From: an uncultured Anaerococcus sp.
GTDB lineage: Bacteria; Bacillota; Clostridia; Tissierellales; Peptoniphilaceae
Assembly (NCBI RefSeq): GCF_943908415.1
Contig: NZ_CALTSY010000001.1
Coordinates: 62,001 to 126,000, forward strand
Reading direction: 5' to 3'
Length of the DNA stretch: 64,000 nucleotides
Part shown: one piece after another, positions 46,601-55,362 of the stretch
Layout of the letters: each line of letters opens with the position of its first letter
How positions within the stretch are numbered: the stretch's first letter is position 1
Notes under the pieces: generated by a model
Told to the model about the DNA's origin: nothing
The model's input: only the letters and a program-made list of their open reading frames with translations
Database searches by the model: none
Translations under genes and position numbers: made by a program

Positions 46601-47158
46601 TTCGATTTTTTGAATTTCATGGCTTGTTCTAAATCCATCAAAGAAGTTAATAAATGGTAAGCTTCCTTTAATAGCTGCTAAGTGAGCTACTGGAGCTAAG
46701 TCCATAACTTCTTGAACAGAATTTGAGCATAGCATAGCACAACCTGTTTGTCTAGCTGCCATAACATCTGAATGGTCCCCGTAGATTGAAAGAGCGTGTG
46801 TAGCTACAGTTCTAGCTGAAACATGGAATACACCTGGTAATCTTTCTCCAGCAATTTTATACATGTTAGGTATCATTAATAATAAACCTTGGCTTGCTGT
46901 ATATGTAGTAGTAAGTGCTCCTGCTGCAAGTGAACCGTGAACTGATGCTGCAGCTCCTGCTTCAGATTGTAATTCTTTTACCATTACTTCTCTATCGAAA
47001 ATATTTTTACGTCCATTTGATGACCAAACATCAACAGACTCTGGCATTGGTGAAGATGGTGTGATTGGGTAAATAGTTGCAACGTCAGTAAACGCATATG
47101 ATACGTGAGCTGCGGCTGTATTACCGTCCATAGTCTTCATTGCTCTAGTAATTGTCAT
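43619..47158 (-). CDS. nifJ: Pyruvate:ferredoxin (flavodoxin) oxidoreductase
   Basis: This 1179 aa homodimeric enzyme converts pyruvate and CoA to acetyl-CoA, CO2 and reduced ferredoxin, a core reaction of anaerobic energy metabolism. The N-terminal domain has YPITPSSPMPE; two ferredoxin motifs are CIQCNQCSYVCP and CTGCGNCADICP; the TPP domain contains CAGCGETPY, GDGWSYDIGFGG and EVYSNTGGQ. A strong sigma-70 promoter and GGAGG ribosome site (AGGAGGTCTAA) indicate high expression. It is a single-gene unit. Confidence 0.98.
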   Translation of the reverse strand: MTITRAMKTMDGNTAAAHVSYAFTDVATIYPITPSSPMPESVDVWSSNGRKNIFDREVMVKELQSEAGAAASVHGSLAAGALTTTYTASQGLLLMIPNMYKIAGERLPGVFHVSARTVATHALSIYGDHSDVMAARQTGCAMLCSNSVQEVMDLAPVAHLAAIKGSLPFINFFDGFRTSHEIQKIEVWDYETLAGLVDFDAVDRFKTNALNPEKPKHMGTAEKNTYFQRYVASNPAYTDMVGIVEDYMHQVNELIGTNYELFNYYGADDAENIIVAMGSFCQAARETIDVLLEEGQKVGLVEVHLYRPFSKEHLLKAIPQSVKKIAVLDRTKEKGAEGEPLHLDVKSAFYGKENAPEIFSGVYGLAGKDTIPADVKAVFDNLAEADTKEGFTLAINDDVTNTSLERPDFTIRQEGTTRCKFWGFGSDGTVGANKQAIKIIGDNTEMYAQGYFDYDSKKSGGLTVSHLRFGKDPIRSTYLLDEADFMSCSKQAYVNQYDLLEGLKDGGTFLLNCVWSEEDLEKHIPARMKRYLAEHNINFYIIDASHIAQELGLGSRTNMIMQAAFFNLSQVLPIDEAVGYLKDSIVKSYGHKGDDIVNMNYSAVDAGLNAAKKIEIPAEWANAKDEEKDANKELPEFVKNILQPMFEQKDDEIPVSAFAEIGLENGEFPSGTTEYEKRGIALNVPEWQMDNCIQCNQCSYVCPHAVIRPFLVTEEEKANAPEGFDTKKAIGKGMDEYEFRIQVSPLDCTGCGNCADICPAPKKALLMKPFEEQVEDQKENWTYAHEEVGYKEDVMDDMTLKGSQFKQPLLEFSGACAGCGETPYAKLVTQLFGDRMYIANATGCSSIWGASAPSMSYTKNLATGKGPAWGNSLFEDAAEYGYGMKLAADSNKYLIENYMNRFLDLNIESPFNEAFKMWIEGKEDVKQSKEATAKILTLQDEKVDNEEAADLVKKILTLKDYMIKKSMWIFGGDGWSYDIGFGGVDHVLASGENINILVFDTEVYSNTGGQSSKSTPLSAVAQFAASGKKLRKKDLGLMMTSYGYIYVAQVAMGANQNQTLKAIKEAESYDGPSLIIAYAPCINHGIRVGMGKSQFREKQAVEAGYWHLWRFDPRLSDEGKNPFQLDSKEPKESFQEFLQGEVRYSSLKRSFPETADQLYAEAEKAANERYETYKRLAGK

Positions 47159-47206
47159 TTAGACCTCCTAAAATAATTATAAGTAATTATCGTTAACACT
47201 AATCTA

Positions 47207-47235
47207 AGTATAAAGAAGTTTTGTTAAAAAGTCAA
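47207..47235 (-). promoter_or_regulatory. Strong promoter of nifJ
   Basis: TTGACT (47230-47235) and TATACT (47207-47212) with exact 17-base spacing on the minus strand. The leader (47159-47200) contains the imperfect palindrome TTATCGTTAACACTAA centred on GTTAAC, a possible operator just after the transcript start; no known regulator site could be assigned. Confidence 0.8.
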
Positions 47236-47318
47236 GGGTAATTATCAAAATAAAAACATTTTCTTTATTAAGTCTACATTAAATAAAAACTTTTTTGTCA
47301 TAGTAATAAATTTATTTG

Positions 47319-47354
47319 CAAAAAAATAACGATGACCTATTCAAAGTCATCGCT
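47319..47354 (-). terminator. Terminator of hprK, overlapping its last codons
   Basis: A nine-base-pair stem (47328-47336 with 47346-47354, one mismatch-tolerant outer G-T pair) is followed on the minus strand by a T-run. The hprK stop TAG (47337-47339) lies in the 9-base loop. Confidence 0.82.
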
Positions 47355-48377
47355 TTTATCTACTAATTCTTTGTGAAATATATTATTCGTCATTGCACGA
47401 GCTGCATTATAGCCAAAGTTCTTTTCCCTTTGGTTCATAGCAGCAACTTCAATTATCATAGCTAGATTTCTACCAGCTCTTACTGGAACAATTATATGAG
47501 GAACCTTTACATTTAGTAACTCTATGTAATGATCATCTAGTCCAAGCCTATCATACTCATAATCAGATTTCCATTGTTCTAATTCTATAACAAGCTCTAT
47601 TTGACTACTCTTTTTTACAGAACCTGTCCCATAGAGTCTTCTAACATTAACTATGCCAAGTCCTCTTATCTCCATATAGTGTCGTATATTCTCTGGGGAG
47701 GTTCCTGTAAGCTTATTATCTATAGCCATTATATCTACCATATCATCAGCTACAAGCCTATGGCCTCTATTTATTAAATCAAGGGCTGTCTCACTCTTGC
47801 CTACTGATGATTTGCCCATAATAAGAACTCCTATACCAAAAACTTCTAAAAGCTCTCCATGCACATTACTTATTGGTGCAAGCTGATATTCTAGTTCATC
47901 AGAAATATCAGATATAAGCTTGGTTGTTTTTTCAGGCGATCTTAAAAGTGTTTTATCATAATAATCTGCAAGATCTACTATGTCTTGGTTAATATCTGCA
48001 TTATAAGTGAAAATTACAGCTGGAATATTGTAGGATAATATGCCTCTAAACCTTTCATATTGTAGTTTACTATCTAGACCTGTTAAATAATTATATTCTA
48101 CAGACCCTATAATTTGTAATCTTTTATATGGAAAATCTTCAAGATATCCTGCAAGCTGAAGGCCAGGCCTATTAACGTCAGCACTTGGTAAATTTATCTC
48201 ATAGTAATCACTAGATTGGTGGACTATTTCTAGCCCTAAGTTTTCAACAACTTTATAAAGCTTTATTTCCTTATTAGTTTCTCCTTGTAAAATCTCATCT
48301 TCTATAACTTTACTTTTAACTTCACTTTCTGTTACTATATCTTCCTTAATTTCTTTGTTTTGATTTTCACCATCCAT
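47337..48377 (-). CDS. hprK: HPr kinase/phosphorylase
   Basis: HprK phosphorylates Ser46 of HPr in carbon catabolite control. The C-terminal kinase domain has Walker A MGKSSVGKSETAL (187-199), the upstream active His173, and the DIRGLGIVNV-like EIRGLGIVNVRRLYG. At 346 aa it is longer than the usual 310 because of an acidic N-terminal extension of about 37 residues before LYKVVENLGLEIVH. ATG follows GGAGATTTT. It is downstream of pepP-uvrC with 9 bases spacing. Confidence 0.94.
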   Translation of the reverse strand: MDGENQNKEIKEDIVTESEVKSKVIEDEILQGETNKEIKLYKVVENLGLEIVHQSSDYYEINLPSADVNRPGLQLAGYLEDFPYKRLQIIGSVEYNYLTGLDSKLQYERFRGILSYNIPAVIFTYNADINQDIVDLADYYDKTLLRSPEKTTKLISDISDELEYQLAPISNVHGELLEVFGIGVLIMGKSSVGKSETALDLINRGHRLVADDMVDIMAIDNKLTGTSPENIRHYMEIRGLGIVNVRRLYGTGSVKKSSQIELVIELEQWKSDYEYDRLGLDDHYIELLNVKVPHIIVPVRAGRNLAMIIEVAAMNQREKNFGYNAARAMTNNIFHKELVDKSDDFE

Positions 48378-48386
48378 AAAATCTCC

Positions 48387-50237
48387 TTATCCTTTAAGCC
48401 TAAAATATCTATAAATCTCCAAGGCTTGAGATTTACCAACTAATGGCACTTCCATAAGTTCTTCTACACTGGCTTTTTTTATATTAGAAATATTCTTAAA
48501 ATGCTTATATAGATTAGTCCTAGTCTTCTCTCCTACACCTTTTATATTATCAAGTTCTGAACTTTGTACAGTTTTTTGCCTTAATTTCCTATGATAGTTT
48601 ATAGCAAATCTATGTGCTTCTTCTTGAATTTCATAAATCAATTTGTAGGCTGGACTTCTTTTGTTTATTGGAATTTCTTCATTTTCATAGATAATAGCAC
48701 GTGTAGTGTGCTTATCGTCCTTTACTAAACCTGCTATTTCTATGTTTAAATTAAATTCTGCCAAGATTTCTTTTGCAGAGGATACCTGGCCCTTACCTCC
48801 ATCCATCAAAATCAAATCAGGGAGCTTGCCAAAACCTGTACTTGTATTCCCAGCTTCGATTTCTTTTAAAGCATTTTTAAATCTTCTAGTCAAAACTTCT
48901 TTCAAGGATCCATAATCATTGGGTCCTTCAATAGTTTTTATCTTAAATTTTCTATATTCTTTAGGATTTGGTTGACCATCTTCGAAGACTACCATAGAGC
49001 CTACTGATTGGACTCCCGATGTATTGGATATATCGTAGGCTTCTATCCTATCAATATCTGATATATTTAATATCTCTTTAAGCTCATTGACTCCTTGAGA
49101 CTTTTTACGATCTTTCTTTTCTATGCGTTTTTCATATTTGATACGCATATCATTAGCATTTGTAAGAGCCATATTTACCAGGTCTTTTTTACGACCGAGT
49201 TTGGGTTGATGGATTGTGACTTTTCTAGAAGATTTTTGATTTAAAAATTCGTTTATAGTTTCTAAGTCATCAGGCTCTGTCTCTACTAGTATTTCTCTTG
49301 GAACATACATAATATCTAGATAAAACTGTTTTAAAAATGAACTTAAGATATCCTTATCTGATTCTATATAATCATTTTTGATTATAAAATGTTCACGATC
49401 TACAATTTTACCTTCTCTCATAAAGAATACCTGCATAACTATTACGTTGCTACCCTTACTCATGGCTATGATATCCATATCATCTCCACCAGTTTTAGTA
49501 ACTTTTTGGCGTTCAGATATTGCAGATAAGGCCCTATAGTAATCCCTGTACTTAGATGCCATCTCAAAATTAAGCTTAGAGCTAGCTTCATTCATCTTAT
49601 CTAAAACCCAATTAGGTATTTTATCAGATTTATTTTCAAGAAAGAGCCTAATATCCCTAATATTATCCATGTATCTTTTTTCATCTTCATTAGCAATGCA
49701 AGGTGCATTACATTTTTTTATAAAATAATTTAGACAAGGTCTATCTAAGCTAGCTCCTTTATCAAAGTCTAAATTACAAGTTCTAAAAGGGTAGTATAAG
49801 TGAAATAAGTCTATGGAATCATTTACTGCATAGGCATCGGGATATGGTCCAAAATAAGATGCCTTATCATTATAAATCTGTCTAACCTTAAGTATTCTAG
49901 GATACTTTTCGTTTGTAATCTTTATATAGGGATATTGTTTATCATCTCTAAGTACTATATTGTACTTTGGTCTATTTTTCTTTATAAGATTAGACTCTAG
50001 GACTAGGGCTTCTACTTCATTTTCTACAATTATATACTCAAAATGGTCAACATGGGATACCATGGCTAGTACCTTGGCTCCTTTGTTTTTATTATTATCA
50101 AAATACTGACGGACTCTTTTTTTTAGATTGATAGCCTTACCTACATAGATAATTTCATCATCAGCATTTCTCATTATATATACACCAGGTGAATCTGGTA
50201 ATTCTTTTAATTTGTCCTTTACTTCTTGAGTGGTCAA
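48387..50237 (-). CDS. uvrC: Excinuclease ABC subunit C
   Basis: UvrC makes both incisions in nucleotide excision repair. The GIY-YIG nuclease domain is SPGVYIMRNADDEIIYVGKA (17-36), the UvrB-binding UVR helix lies near 200-235, the RNase H-like domain has AYDISNTSGVQSVGSMVVFEDG and LILMDGGKGQ, and helix-hairpin-helix motifs end it. The start is TTG overlapping the pepP stop (TTGA), so expression is probably coupled. The 616 aa length is normal. Confidence 0.95.
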   Translation of the reverse strand: MTTQEVKDKLKELPDSPGVYIMRNADDEIIYVGKAINLKKRVRQYFDNNKNKGAKVLAMVSHVDHFEYIIVENEVEALVLESNLIKKNRPKYNIVLRDDKQYPYIKITNEKYPRILKVRQIYNDKASYFGPYPDAYAVNDSIDLFHLYYPFRTCNLDFDKGASLDRPCLNYFIKKCNAPCIANEDEKRYMDNIRDIRLFLENKSDKIPNWVLDKMNEASSKLNFEMASKYRDYYRALSAISERQKVTKTGGDDMDIIAMSKGSNVIVMQVFFMREGKIVDREHFIIKNDYIESDKDILSSFLKQFYLDIMYVPREILVETEPDDLETINEFLNQKSSRKVTIHQPKLGRKKDLVNMALTNANDMRIKYEKRIEKKDRKKSQGVNELKEILNISDIDRIEAYDISNTSGVQSVGSMVVFEDGQPNPKEYRKFKIKTIEGPNDYGSLKEVLTRRFKNALKEIEAGNTSTGFGKLPDLILMDGGKGQVSSAKEILAEFNLNIEIAGLVKDDKHTTRAIIYENEEIPINKRSPAYKLIYEIQEEAHRFAINYHRKLRQKTVQSSELDNIKGVGEKTRTNLYKHFKNISNIKKASVEELMEVPLVGKSQALEIYRYFRLKG

Positions 50238-52003
50238 ATTTCTCTACAACTCTCTTTCAAATATTCTAAATCTGAACCTTCTAAATGTGGTGCTAAGAGT
50301 TCATAGCACTTAGCATTGTAATCATTTATCCAGTCGAGTTCTTCATTTGTAAGCATTTCTAGCTTGATTGGTCTTGTATCAATCGGAACAAATGTCATAT
50401 TTTCAAATTCCAAAAACTTACCAAATTCATTATCAAAGGCATGCTTTACTAGGGTTTGGCTTTCTATTCTTACTCCGTGGCTTCCTGCTATATAAAGGCC
50501 TGGTTCATTGGAAGTAAACATACCTTCCACAAATTCTACATCAGATACTTGTGATATCCTTTGAGGTCCTTCGTGAACTGGAAGTAAATATCCTACACCA
50601 TGTCCTGTACCATGGAAAAAATCCCTACCTGCTTTCCATAGAGGATACTTAGCTATAGCATCAAGCCTAGCTCCTGTTGTTTTATTCTTAAATTTAGCTA
50701 AATATAAGGCTATGTGTGATTGCAAAACAAGTGTATAATCAGTTTTTTCTTCATCTGTGAGCTTACCGAGGGCAAGTGTACGTGTAATATCTGTAGTACC
50801 TTCTTTATAATGAGCACCAGAATCTATAAGTATTAGTCCTTCATTTGATATAGTTTTTGAGCCTACATTAGATGGAGCATAGTGAACAACAGCTGCGTTA
50901 TCCTTATATCCTATAATTGATTCAAAAGATTCTTCAACAAAACTCTCGTTTTCAGCCCTTAGTTCACGAAGTTTCTTACTAGCGACATATTCATTTAAAG
51001 TACCTGTAGTGGATCCTATTTCTAACCAGTTAAAGAATTTTATAAGGCTAACCCCATCTATAATATAGGCTTGTTTAGTATTTTCAATTTCCTTATCATT
51101 TTTTATAGCCTTCATGTAAGTAGTAATATTTACATCAGAATGTATTTTAACATTGGCATTTATCGAATCGTATATAGCTACATTAGTTCTTTCTGGATCT
51201 AGGAATATCCTATTTTTACCAGGTATGTCCTTTAATAAAGTAAAGATGTAGTCATAGGAATGTACTTTTATATTGTTTTCATCAAGATAATCTTTAACCT
51301 CTCCGTCAAGCTTTTCTTTGTCAATACATAAGTGAGCTTGGTTATCAGAAATTAGCATATAAGATAGTACAAGCGGATTATAGTCTATATCATTTCCCCT
51401 AATATTTAAAAGCCAACATATATCTTCAATAGCCCCTATAAAATAATAATTACAATCTTTTTTAGCCATCTCTTCTCTAACACGGCTTAACTTTGAACTA
51501 GTGCTTTCTCCAGCATATTCCTCTCCTAATAACCAAACTTTATCATTAGGCAGAGATGGTCTGTCAGTCCATAGTTCTGAAATATAATCTATATCTGAAA
51601 CTAGAGTTCTAGAACCCATAGATTCGCTCAATCTCTTATATTCTTTTACTGAAAATAGATTTCCATTAAAGGCAACTTTTCCAAATTCACTTACACTTTG
51701 GTCTAGGTATTCTTCTATAGTTGGATATGAGTCTTCACCTATTTTCATAAGATCAAATTCTGAATGTGATAATTCTTTTTCTGCTTGTAAGAAATATCTA
51801 GAATCTGTCCATAACTTAGCCTCATCCATAGTAACTACAGCAGTTCCAGCAGATCCTGTAAAGCCAGATATAAATTCTCTTTCTCTATAATAATCTGATA
51901 AATATTCAGATTGGTGCGGATCAGAAGTTGGTATTATATATGCTTCAATTTTTCTATCAGCCATTAATTTTCTTAAATCTTCAAGTCTTTGATCAATATT
52001 CAT
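50234..52003 (-). CDS. pepP: Xaa-Pro aminopeptidase (M24B family)
   Basis: A 589 aa metallopeptidase that removes the N-terminal residue before proline. The three-domain form has two creatinase-like N-terminal domains (TGSAGTAVVTMDEAKLWTDSRYF) and a pita-bread catalytic domain. Metal ligands are seen in LIDSGAHYKEGTTDITRT (two Asp), GTGHGVG (His), and TSNEPGLY and GVRIESQ (two Glu). ATG at 52001-52003 follows AAGGAG; an earlier GTG is less likely. Peptide use fits an asaccharolytic or peptide-fermenting anaerobe. Confidence 0.93.
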   Translation of the reverse strand: MNIDQRLEDLRKLMADRKIEAYIIPTSDPHQSEYLSDYYREREFISGFTGSAGTAVVTMDEAKLWTDSRYFLQAEKELSHSEFDLMKIGEDSYPTIEEYLDQSVSEFGKVAFNGNLFSVKEYKRLSESMGSRTLVSDIDYISELWTDRPSLPNDKVWLLGEEYAGESTSSKLSRVREEMAKKDCNYYFIGAIEDICWLLNIRGNDIDYNPLVLSYMLISDNQAHLCIDKEKLDGEVKDYLDENNIKVHSYDYIFTLLKDIPGKNRIFLDPERTNVAIYDSINANVKIHSDVNITTYMKAIKNDKEIENTKQAYIIDGVSLIKFFNWLEIGSTTGTLNEYVASKKLRELRAENESFVEESFESIIGYKDNAAVVHYAPSNVGSKTISNEGLILIDSGAHYKEGTTDITRTLALGKLTDEEKTDYTLVLQSHIALYLAKFKNKTTGARLDAIAKYPLWKAGRDFFHGTGHGVGYLLPVHEGPQRISQVSDVEFVEGMFTSNEPGLYIAGSHGVRIESQTLVKHAFDNEFGKFLEFENMTFVPIDTRPIKLEMLTNEELDWINDYNAKCYELLAPHLEGSDLEYLKESCREI

Positions 52004-52116
52004 GTACACTCCTTAAATCTATCTATTTATAAAAATTATCGTAAAAAAATAAGTAACAGCTTAAATCCCTTATTTTTTAACATATCAGTTTAACTATTTA
52101 TTATAACTATACCTAT

Positions 52117-52147
52117 TTGACAGTTAATTTGTAGAGGATATTATAAT
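52117..52147 (+). promoter_or_regulatory. Promoter of ychF-tdk
   Basis: Perfect TTGACA (52117-52122) with TATTAT (52139-52144) at 16 bases; TATAAT (52142-52147) overlaps it at 19 bases. The leader to ychF is about 65 bases. The rest of 52004-52216 shows nothing else I can name. Confidence 0.65.
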
Positions 52148-52216
52148 TGATTTTTACAATAAAACCATTATAATTAATACAGTTATGTGAAATTATAAAA
52201 AGAGGTGAGTATATAA

Positions 52217-53314
52217 ATGAAACTTGGAATAGTAGGTTTGCCAAACGTTGGTAAATCAACATTGTTTAACGCTATAACAAAGGCTGGTGCACTCATTGCT
52301 AACTATCCATTTGCTACCATAGATCCTAATGTTGGGCTTGTAAATGTCCCTGATGAGAGGCTAAATGTGCTAGCTAAGCTAAGTGAATCTAAAAAAATTG
52401 TTCCTGCAGTAATTGAATTTTATGATATAGCAGGTCTTGTAAAGGGTGCTTCAAAAGGTGAGGGCCTAGGAAACCAATTTCTATCAAATATAAGAGAAAC
52501 TGATGCCATAGTAGAAGTACTAAGATGTTTTGATGATCCAAATGTAACTCATGTAGATGGTTCAGTAGATCCAATACGTGATATAGAGACAATCAATCTT
52601 GAACTCATATTTGCTGACTTAGACATGATTGAAAAAGTTCTTGAAAAACGTAGAAAAGTAGCTCGCAATGACAAGGAAGTTGCAAAAGAAGTAGAGCTTT
52701 TAGACAAGCTAAAGGCAGTACTAGAAGAAGGTAAATCAGCTAGAGTACTTAATCTATCAGATGATGAGAAAAAATTATTACGTTCATATCAGCTACTTTC
52801 AACCAAACCAATTATTTATGTTTGCAATGTAAATGAAGAAGATGCTGCTAATGATGGAGTAGATAATGAATATGTAAAAAAAGTTCGCGAATTTGCTCAA
52901 AGCGAGAATGCAGAAGTATCTATAGTCTCAGCTAAAATCGAACAAGAAATATCGGAACTTGACTCAGACGAAGAAAAAAATGACTTCTTAGAAATGTTAG
53001 GACTTGAAGAATCTGGAACTGATAAAGTAATCAAGGATTCTTATAAAACCTTAAATCTCATATCCTTCCTAACAACAGGAGAAATGGAAACACGTGCTTG
53101 GACAATAACTGAAGGTACAAAAGCAGTAGATGCAGCTGGCAAAATCCATACTGATATATCTAGGGGCTTTATAAAAGCTGAGATAGTATCCTATGATGAT
53201 TTAGTTGAGTCAGGATCTATAAATGGTGCTCGTGAGAAAGGTCTTTTACGTATGGAAGGCAAGGAGTATATCATGAAAGATGGCGATGTAGTTAACTTTA
53301 GATTCAATGTTTAA
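52217..53314 (+). CDS. ychF: Redox-regulated ATPase YchF (Obg-related)
   Basis: This translation-associated, ribosome-binding P-loop ATPase has 365 aa. G1 is GLPNVGKSTLFNAIT (7-21), G3 is DIAGLVKGASKGEGLGNQFL, and the C-terminal TGS domain contains RAWTITEGTKAVDAAGKIHTDISRGFIKAE. ATG follows AGAGGTGAG. The tdk gene follows after 9 bases. Confidence 0.97.
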   Translation: MKLGIVGLPNVGKSTLFNAITKAGALIANYPFATIDPNVGLVNVPDERLNVLAKLSESKKIVPAVIEFYDIAGLVKGASKGEGLGNQFLSNIRETDAIVEVLRCFDDPNVTHVDGSVDPIRDIETINLELIFADLDMIEKVLEKRRKVARNDKEVAKEVELLDKLKAVLEEGKSARVLNLSDDEKKLLRSYQLLSTKPIIYVCNVNEEDAANDGVDNEYVKKVREFAQSENAEVSIVSAKIEQEISELDSDEEKNDFLEMLGLEESGTDKVIKDSYKTLNLISFLTTGEMETRAWTITEGTKAVDAAGKIHTDISRGFIKAEIVSYDDLVESGSINGAREKGLLRMEGKEYIMKDGDVVNFRFNV

Positions 53315-53323
53315 GGATAGAGA

Positions 53324-53932
53324 ATGAAAAAACAAGGAAGACTTATAGTTCATACTGGGTCTATGTTTTCAGGAAAGACAACTTCACTATGGCGTGAGTT
53401 ATATAGAATGAGGATTGCAAATTACAAGATTGCTGCCTTTAAGCCAGCAGTTGATAATAGGGATAATGAGAAAAAAATTGTATCCCATGATAATCTAGAA
53501 CTAGACGCTATAAAAGTAGCTGATTTAAATGAAGTTTTAGATTATGCAAACAAACATGAACTAGATGCTATAGGAATAGATGAAGTTCAATTTTTCCCTA
53601 ACGATCCTACAGAAGTTATAGATATATTTAATGAACTTATGAAAAATAATATAACTATAGTAGTTTCAGGCCTAGACATGGACTATAAAACTAGACCATT
53701 TGAAATTATTAAAGAAATCATGCCTATAGCAGATGAACTTATAAAACACCATGCAATTTGTGCAAATTGCGGTGAGGATGCTTGGGCATCATATAGAAAA
53801 TCATCTGATGAGTCAAGGATACAAATAGGCTCAAAAGATAAGTATGAACCACTTTGTAGAGAATGCTATAACAAAAAAATGAGTGAACGAGAAGAAACTA
53901 AAAATCAAATTTCATTAGAAGGATTGGGCTAA
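53324..53932 (+). CDS. tdk: Thymidine kinase
   Basis: Type II thymidine kinase for deoxynucleoside salvage, 202 aa. The P-loop is GSMFSGKTTSLWRE (12-25), the Walker B-like motif is IDEVQFF, and the lasso region is FEIIKEIMPIADE. The structural zinc site is CANCGEDA with a second CREC pair. It shares the ychF promoter. Its last codons and stop are part of the following terminator. Confidence 0.96.
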   Translation: MKKQGRLIVHTGSMFSGKTTSLWRELYRMRIANYKIAAFKPAVDNRDNEKKIVSHDNLELDAIKVADLNEVLDYANKHELDAIGIDEVQFFPNDPTEVIDIFNELMKNNITIVVSGLDMDYKTRPFEIIKEIMPIADELIKHHAICANCGEDAWASYRKSSDESRIQIGSKDKYEPLCRECYNKKMSEREETKNQISLEGLG

Positions 53933-53952
53933 TATCTATTCCTTCTTTTTTT
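53917..53952 (+). terminator. Terminator of tdk, overlapping its last codons
   Basis: A seven-base-pair stem AGAAGGA/TCCTTCT (53917-53923 with 53940-53946) with a 16-base loop and a run of seven T. The tdk stop (53930-53932) is in the loop. Confidence 0.72.
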
Positions 53953-54008
53953 ATATTTATGTTTTATATTTATAAAAAGATTATATAGTATAACAATGAA
54001 AAATTAAC

Positions 54009-54048
54009 TAAAAAAGTCTCATCCATATTAATTAATATGAATGAGACT
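54009..54048 (-). terminator. Terminator of the YdjY-lipoprotein operon
   Basis: AGTCTCAT (54015-54022) pairs with ATGAGACT (54041-54048), and after one C-A mismatch the stem continues through the palindrome CATATTAATTAATATG. A T-run follows on the minus strand (A-run 54010-54015 on the plus strand). The membrane gene stops 14 bases upstream. Confidence 0.85.
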
Positions 54049-54061
54049 CTTTAAGTAAACA

Positions 54062-54454
54062 TTATCTATAAACTTTATTCCATAGCTTATTATTTTTGTA
54101 ATAGTCATAGTAAGTTATAATAGATGTCAAAATAATTATTACAATTAATAATATTTTGAAGTTATCTATCTTTATATCTAATCTAAAAGCTTCTCTAAGC
54201 TCATAAGCCACTCTACTGAATTTACCAAGTCCAAAAATAATTAGCATAATTATTTCGCCTATTATTAGAGTCTTACCGGTCTTAAAATCCTTAGCCAAGA
54301 TAAATATTAGCATGAGAATAAAACTAGCATATACTACATATCTACTATGGACTCTCATATCTAACCAAACACTTAAACTTATTATTCCTGTTAGTATTGT
54401 AAATAGTATAGTTGAGCTTAAAATATACCTACAAATTTTGCTAAATTTACTCAT
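54062..54454 (-). CDS. Four-helix membrane protein next to YdjY lipoprotein, unknown
   Basis: A 130 aa protein with four predicted membrane helices (about 10-31, 38-54, 62-77, 100-118). No family recognised. It is translated from an ATG that overlaps the lipoprotein stop (TAATG). It could be the membrane partner of that lipoprotein. Size and topology recall the protein at 37545-37919, but homology is not asserted. Confidence 0.68.
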   Translation of the reverse strand: MSKFSKICRYILSSTILFTILTGIISLSVWLDMRVHSRYVVYASFILMLIFILAKDFKTGKTLIIGEIIMLIIFGLGKFSRVAYELREAFRLDIKIDNFKILLIVIIILTSIITYYDYYKNNKLWNKVYR

Positions 54455-55296
54455 TATTCCTTAATTGTATAAACTATAGCAACTGGTGTGTCAGCTTCTG
54501 GAGCATTGTCTTCATCTACACTAAATTCTACTTCTTTTGTCTTTTCAACTGCACCGAAAGGATAGTTTGCATTACTTACTATTCCAACCGTACATGAATC
54601 TAGACATGATAGACAACCTGTCTTCATTTCGTTAGAACGATCTAGGTTTCCTGTAAATCTTAGGTCGAGATCTTTTCCATTAGAATCTTTTACTATATCA
54701 TTTACATCTTTTCCCTCTTCATTTCCATCCCAATAGATAGTTAAATCAAGTGGTGTACCTTCAGAAGTTGTTTCTTCAGCATTATCTGGAGTCATATTGT
54801 CCCCAGCTTCTGCGCCTATATCTAATAGAGCTTGGTGGAAATCAGCTGGATCTGTATATGATATAAATACTGGTTTATCACCAAATTTACCTGATTCTGA
54901 AACAACTAAGTGTCTTGTTGATTCTGTTAAGAACTTACCATTAAATGTAGCATAGATTGTTACAGTTTTGTTTTCTTTATCAACAACCATGTTATTTTCT
55001 TTGCTTACACCTTTGATTTCATCAGATGATTCACTATCTTCATTATTATCATCATCTTTATCTTCATCATCAGTTGATTCGCTGTCTTTAGTTTCATCAT
55101 CCTTATCATCAGCTGATTCATCTTTTGTATCTTCAGTTTCAGAATCATCTACAGTTTCATTTGTATCGGTACTTTCTGTTGTGGTTGTTTCGTTTTTGGT
55201 ATCTTTGTCATCTGTATCATTGCTTTGATTTCCACAGCCTGTTAAAAGTGTTCCTGTTAAGGCTAAGGCTAAAGCCAAACTTTTATAATTTTTCAT
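54454..55296 (-). CDS. YdjY-domain lipoprotein with acidic linker
   Basis: A 280 aa exported lipoprotein: signal peptide with lipobox LTGC (Cys21), acidic Thr/Asp/Glu-rich linker (24-95), and a YdjY-like domain from about 100 with KTVTIYATFNGKFLTESTRHLVV, DPADFHQALLDIGAEAGDN and a Cys cluster KTGCLSCLDSCTVGIVSN near 225-242. The Cys cluster suggests metal or redox function. The linker style is the same as in the two rhodanese lipoproteins. It has its own extended -10 promoter and follows arsM. Confidence 0.8.
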   Translation of the reverse strand: MKNYKSLALALALTGTLLTGCGNQSNDTDDKDTKNETTTTESTDTNETVDDSETEDTKDESADDKDDETKDSESTDDEDKDDDNNEDSESSDEIKGVSKENNMVVDKENKTVTIYATFNGKFLTESTRHLVVSESGKFGDKPVFISYTDPADFHQALLDIGAEAGDNMTPDNAEETTSEGTPLDLTIYWDGNEEGKDVNDIVKDSNGKDLDLRFTGNLDRSNEMKTGCLSCLDSCTVGIVSNANYPFGAVEKTKEVEFSVDEDNAPEADTPVAIVYTIKE

Positions 55297-55330
55297 TTCA
55301 TTTCTCCTTTAATACAATTATTTAATTCTT

Positions 55331-55339
55331 ATTATAGCA
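55331..55339 (-). promoter_or_regulatory. Extended -10 promoter of the YdjY lipoprotein operon
   Basis: On the minus strand TGCTATAAT matches TGnTATAAT. It lies about 35 bases before the lipoprotein ATG, after a small hairpin AATATTAAT/ATTAATATT that follows the arsM stop and has no T-run. Confidence 0.55.
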
Positions 55340-55362
55340 CAATATTAATAAAATTAATATTA

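Noticed and set aside
47192..47235. Possible Rex operator at nifJ (TTGTTAA between -10 and -35, and palindrome around GTTAAC)
   Set aside because: Only one half of the TTGTTAAnnnnTTAACAA site is present, and the GTTAAC palindrome does not match it. Kept as an unnamed palindrome in the promoter entry.
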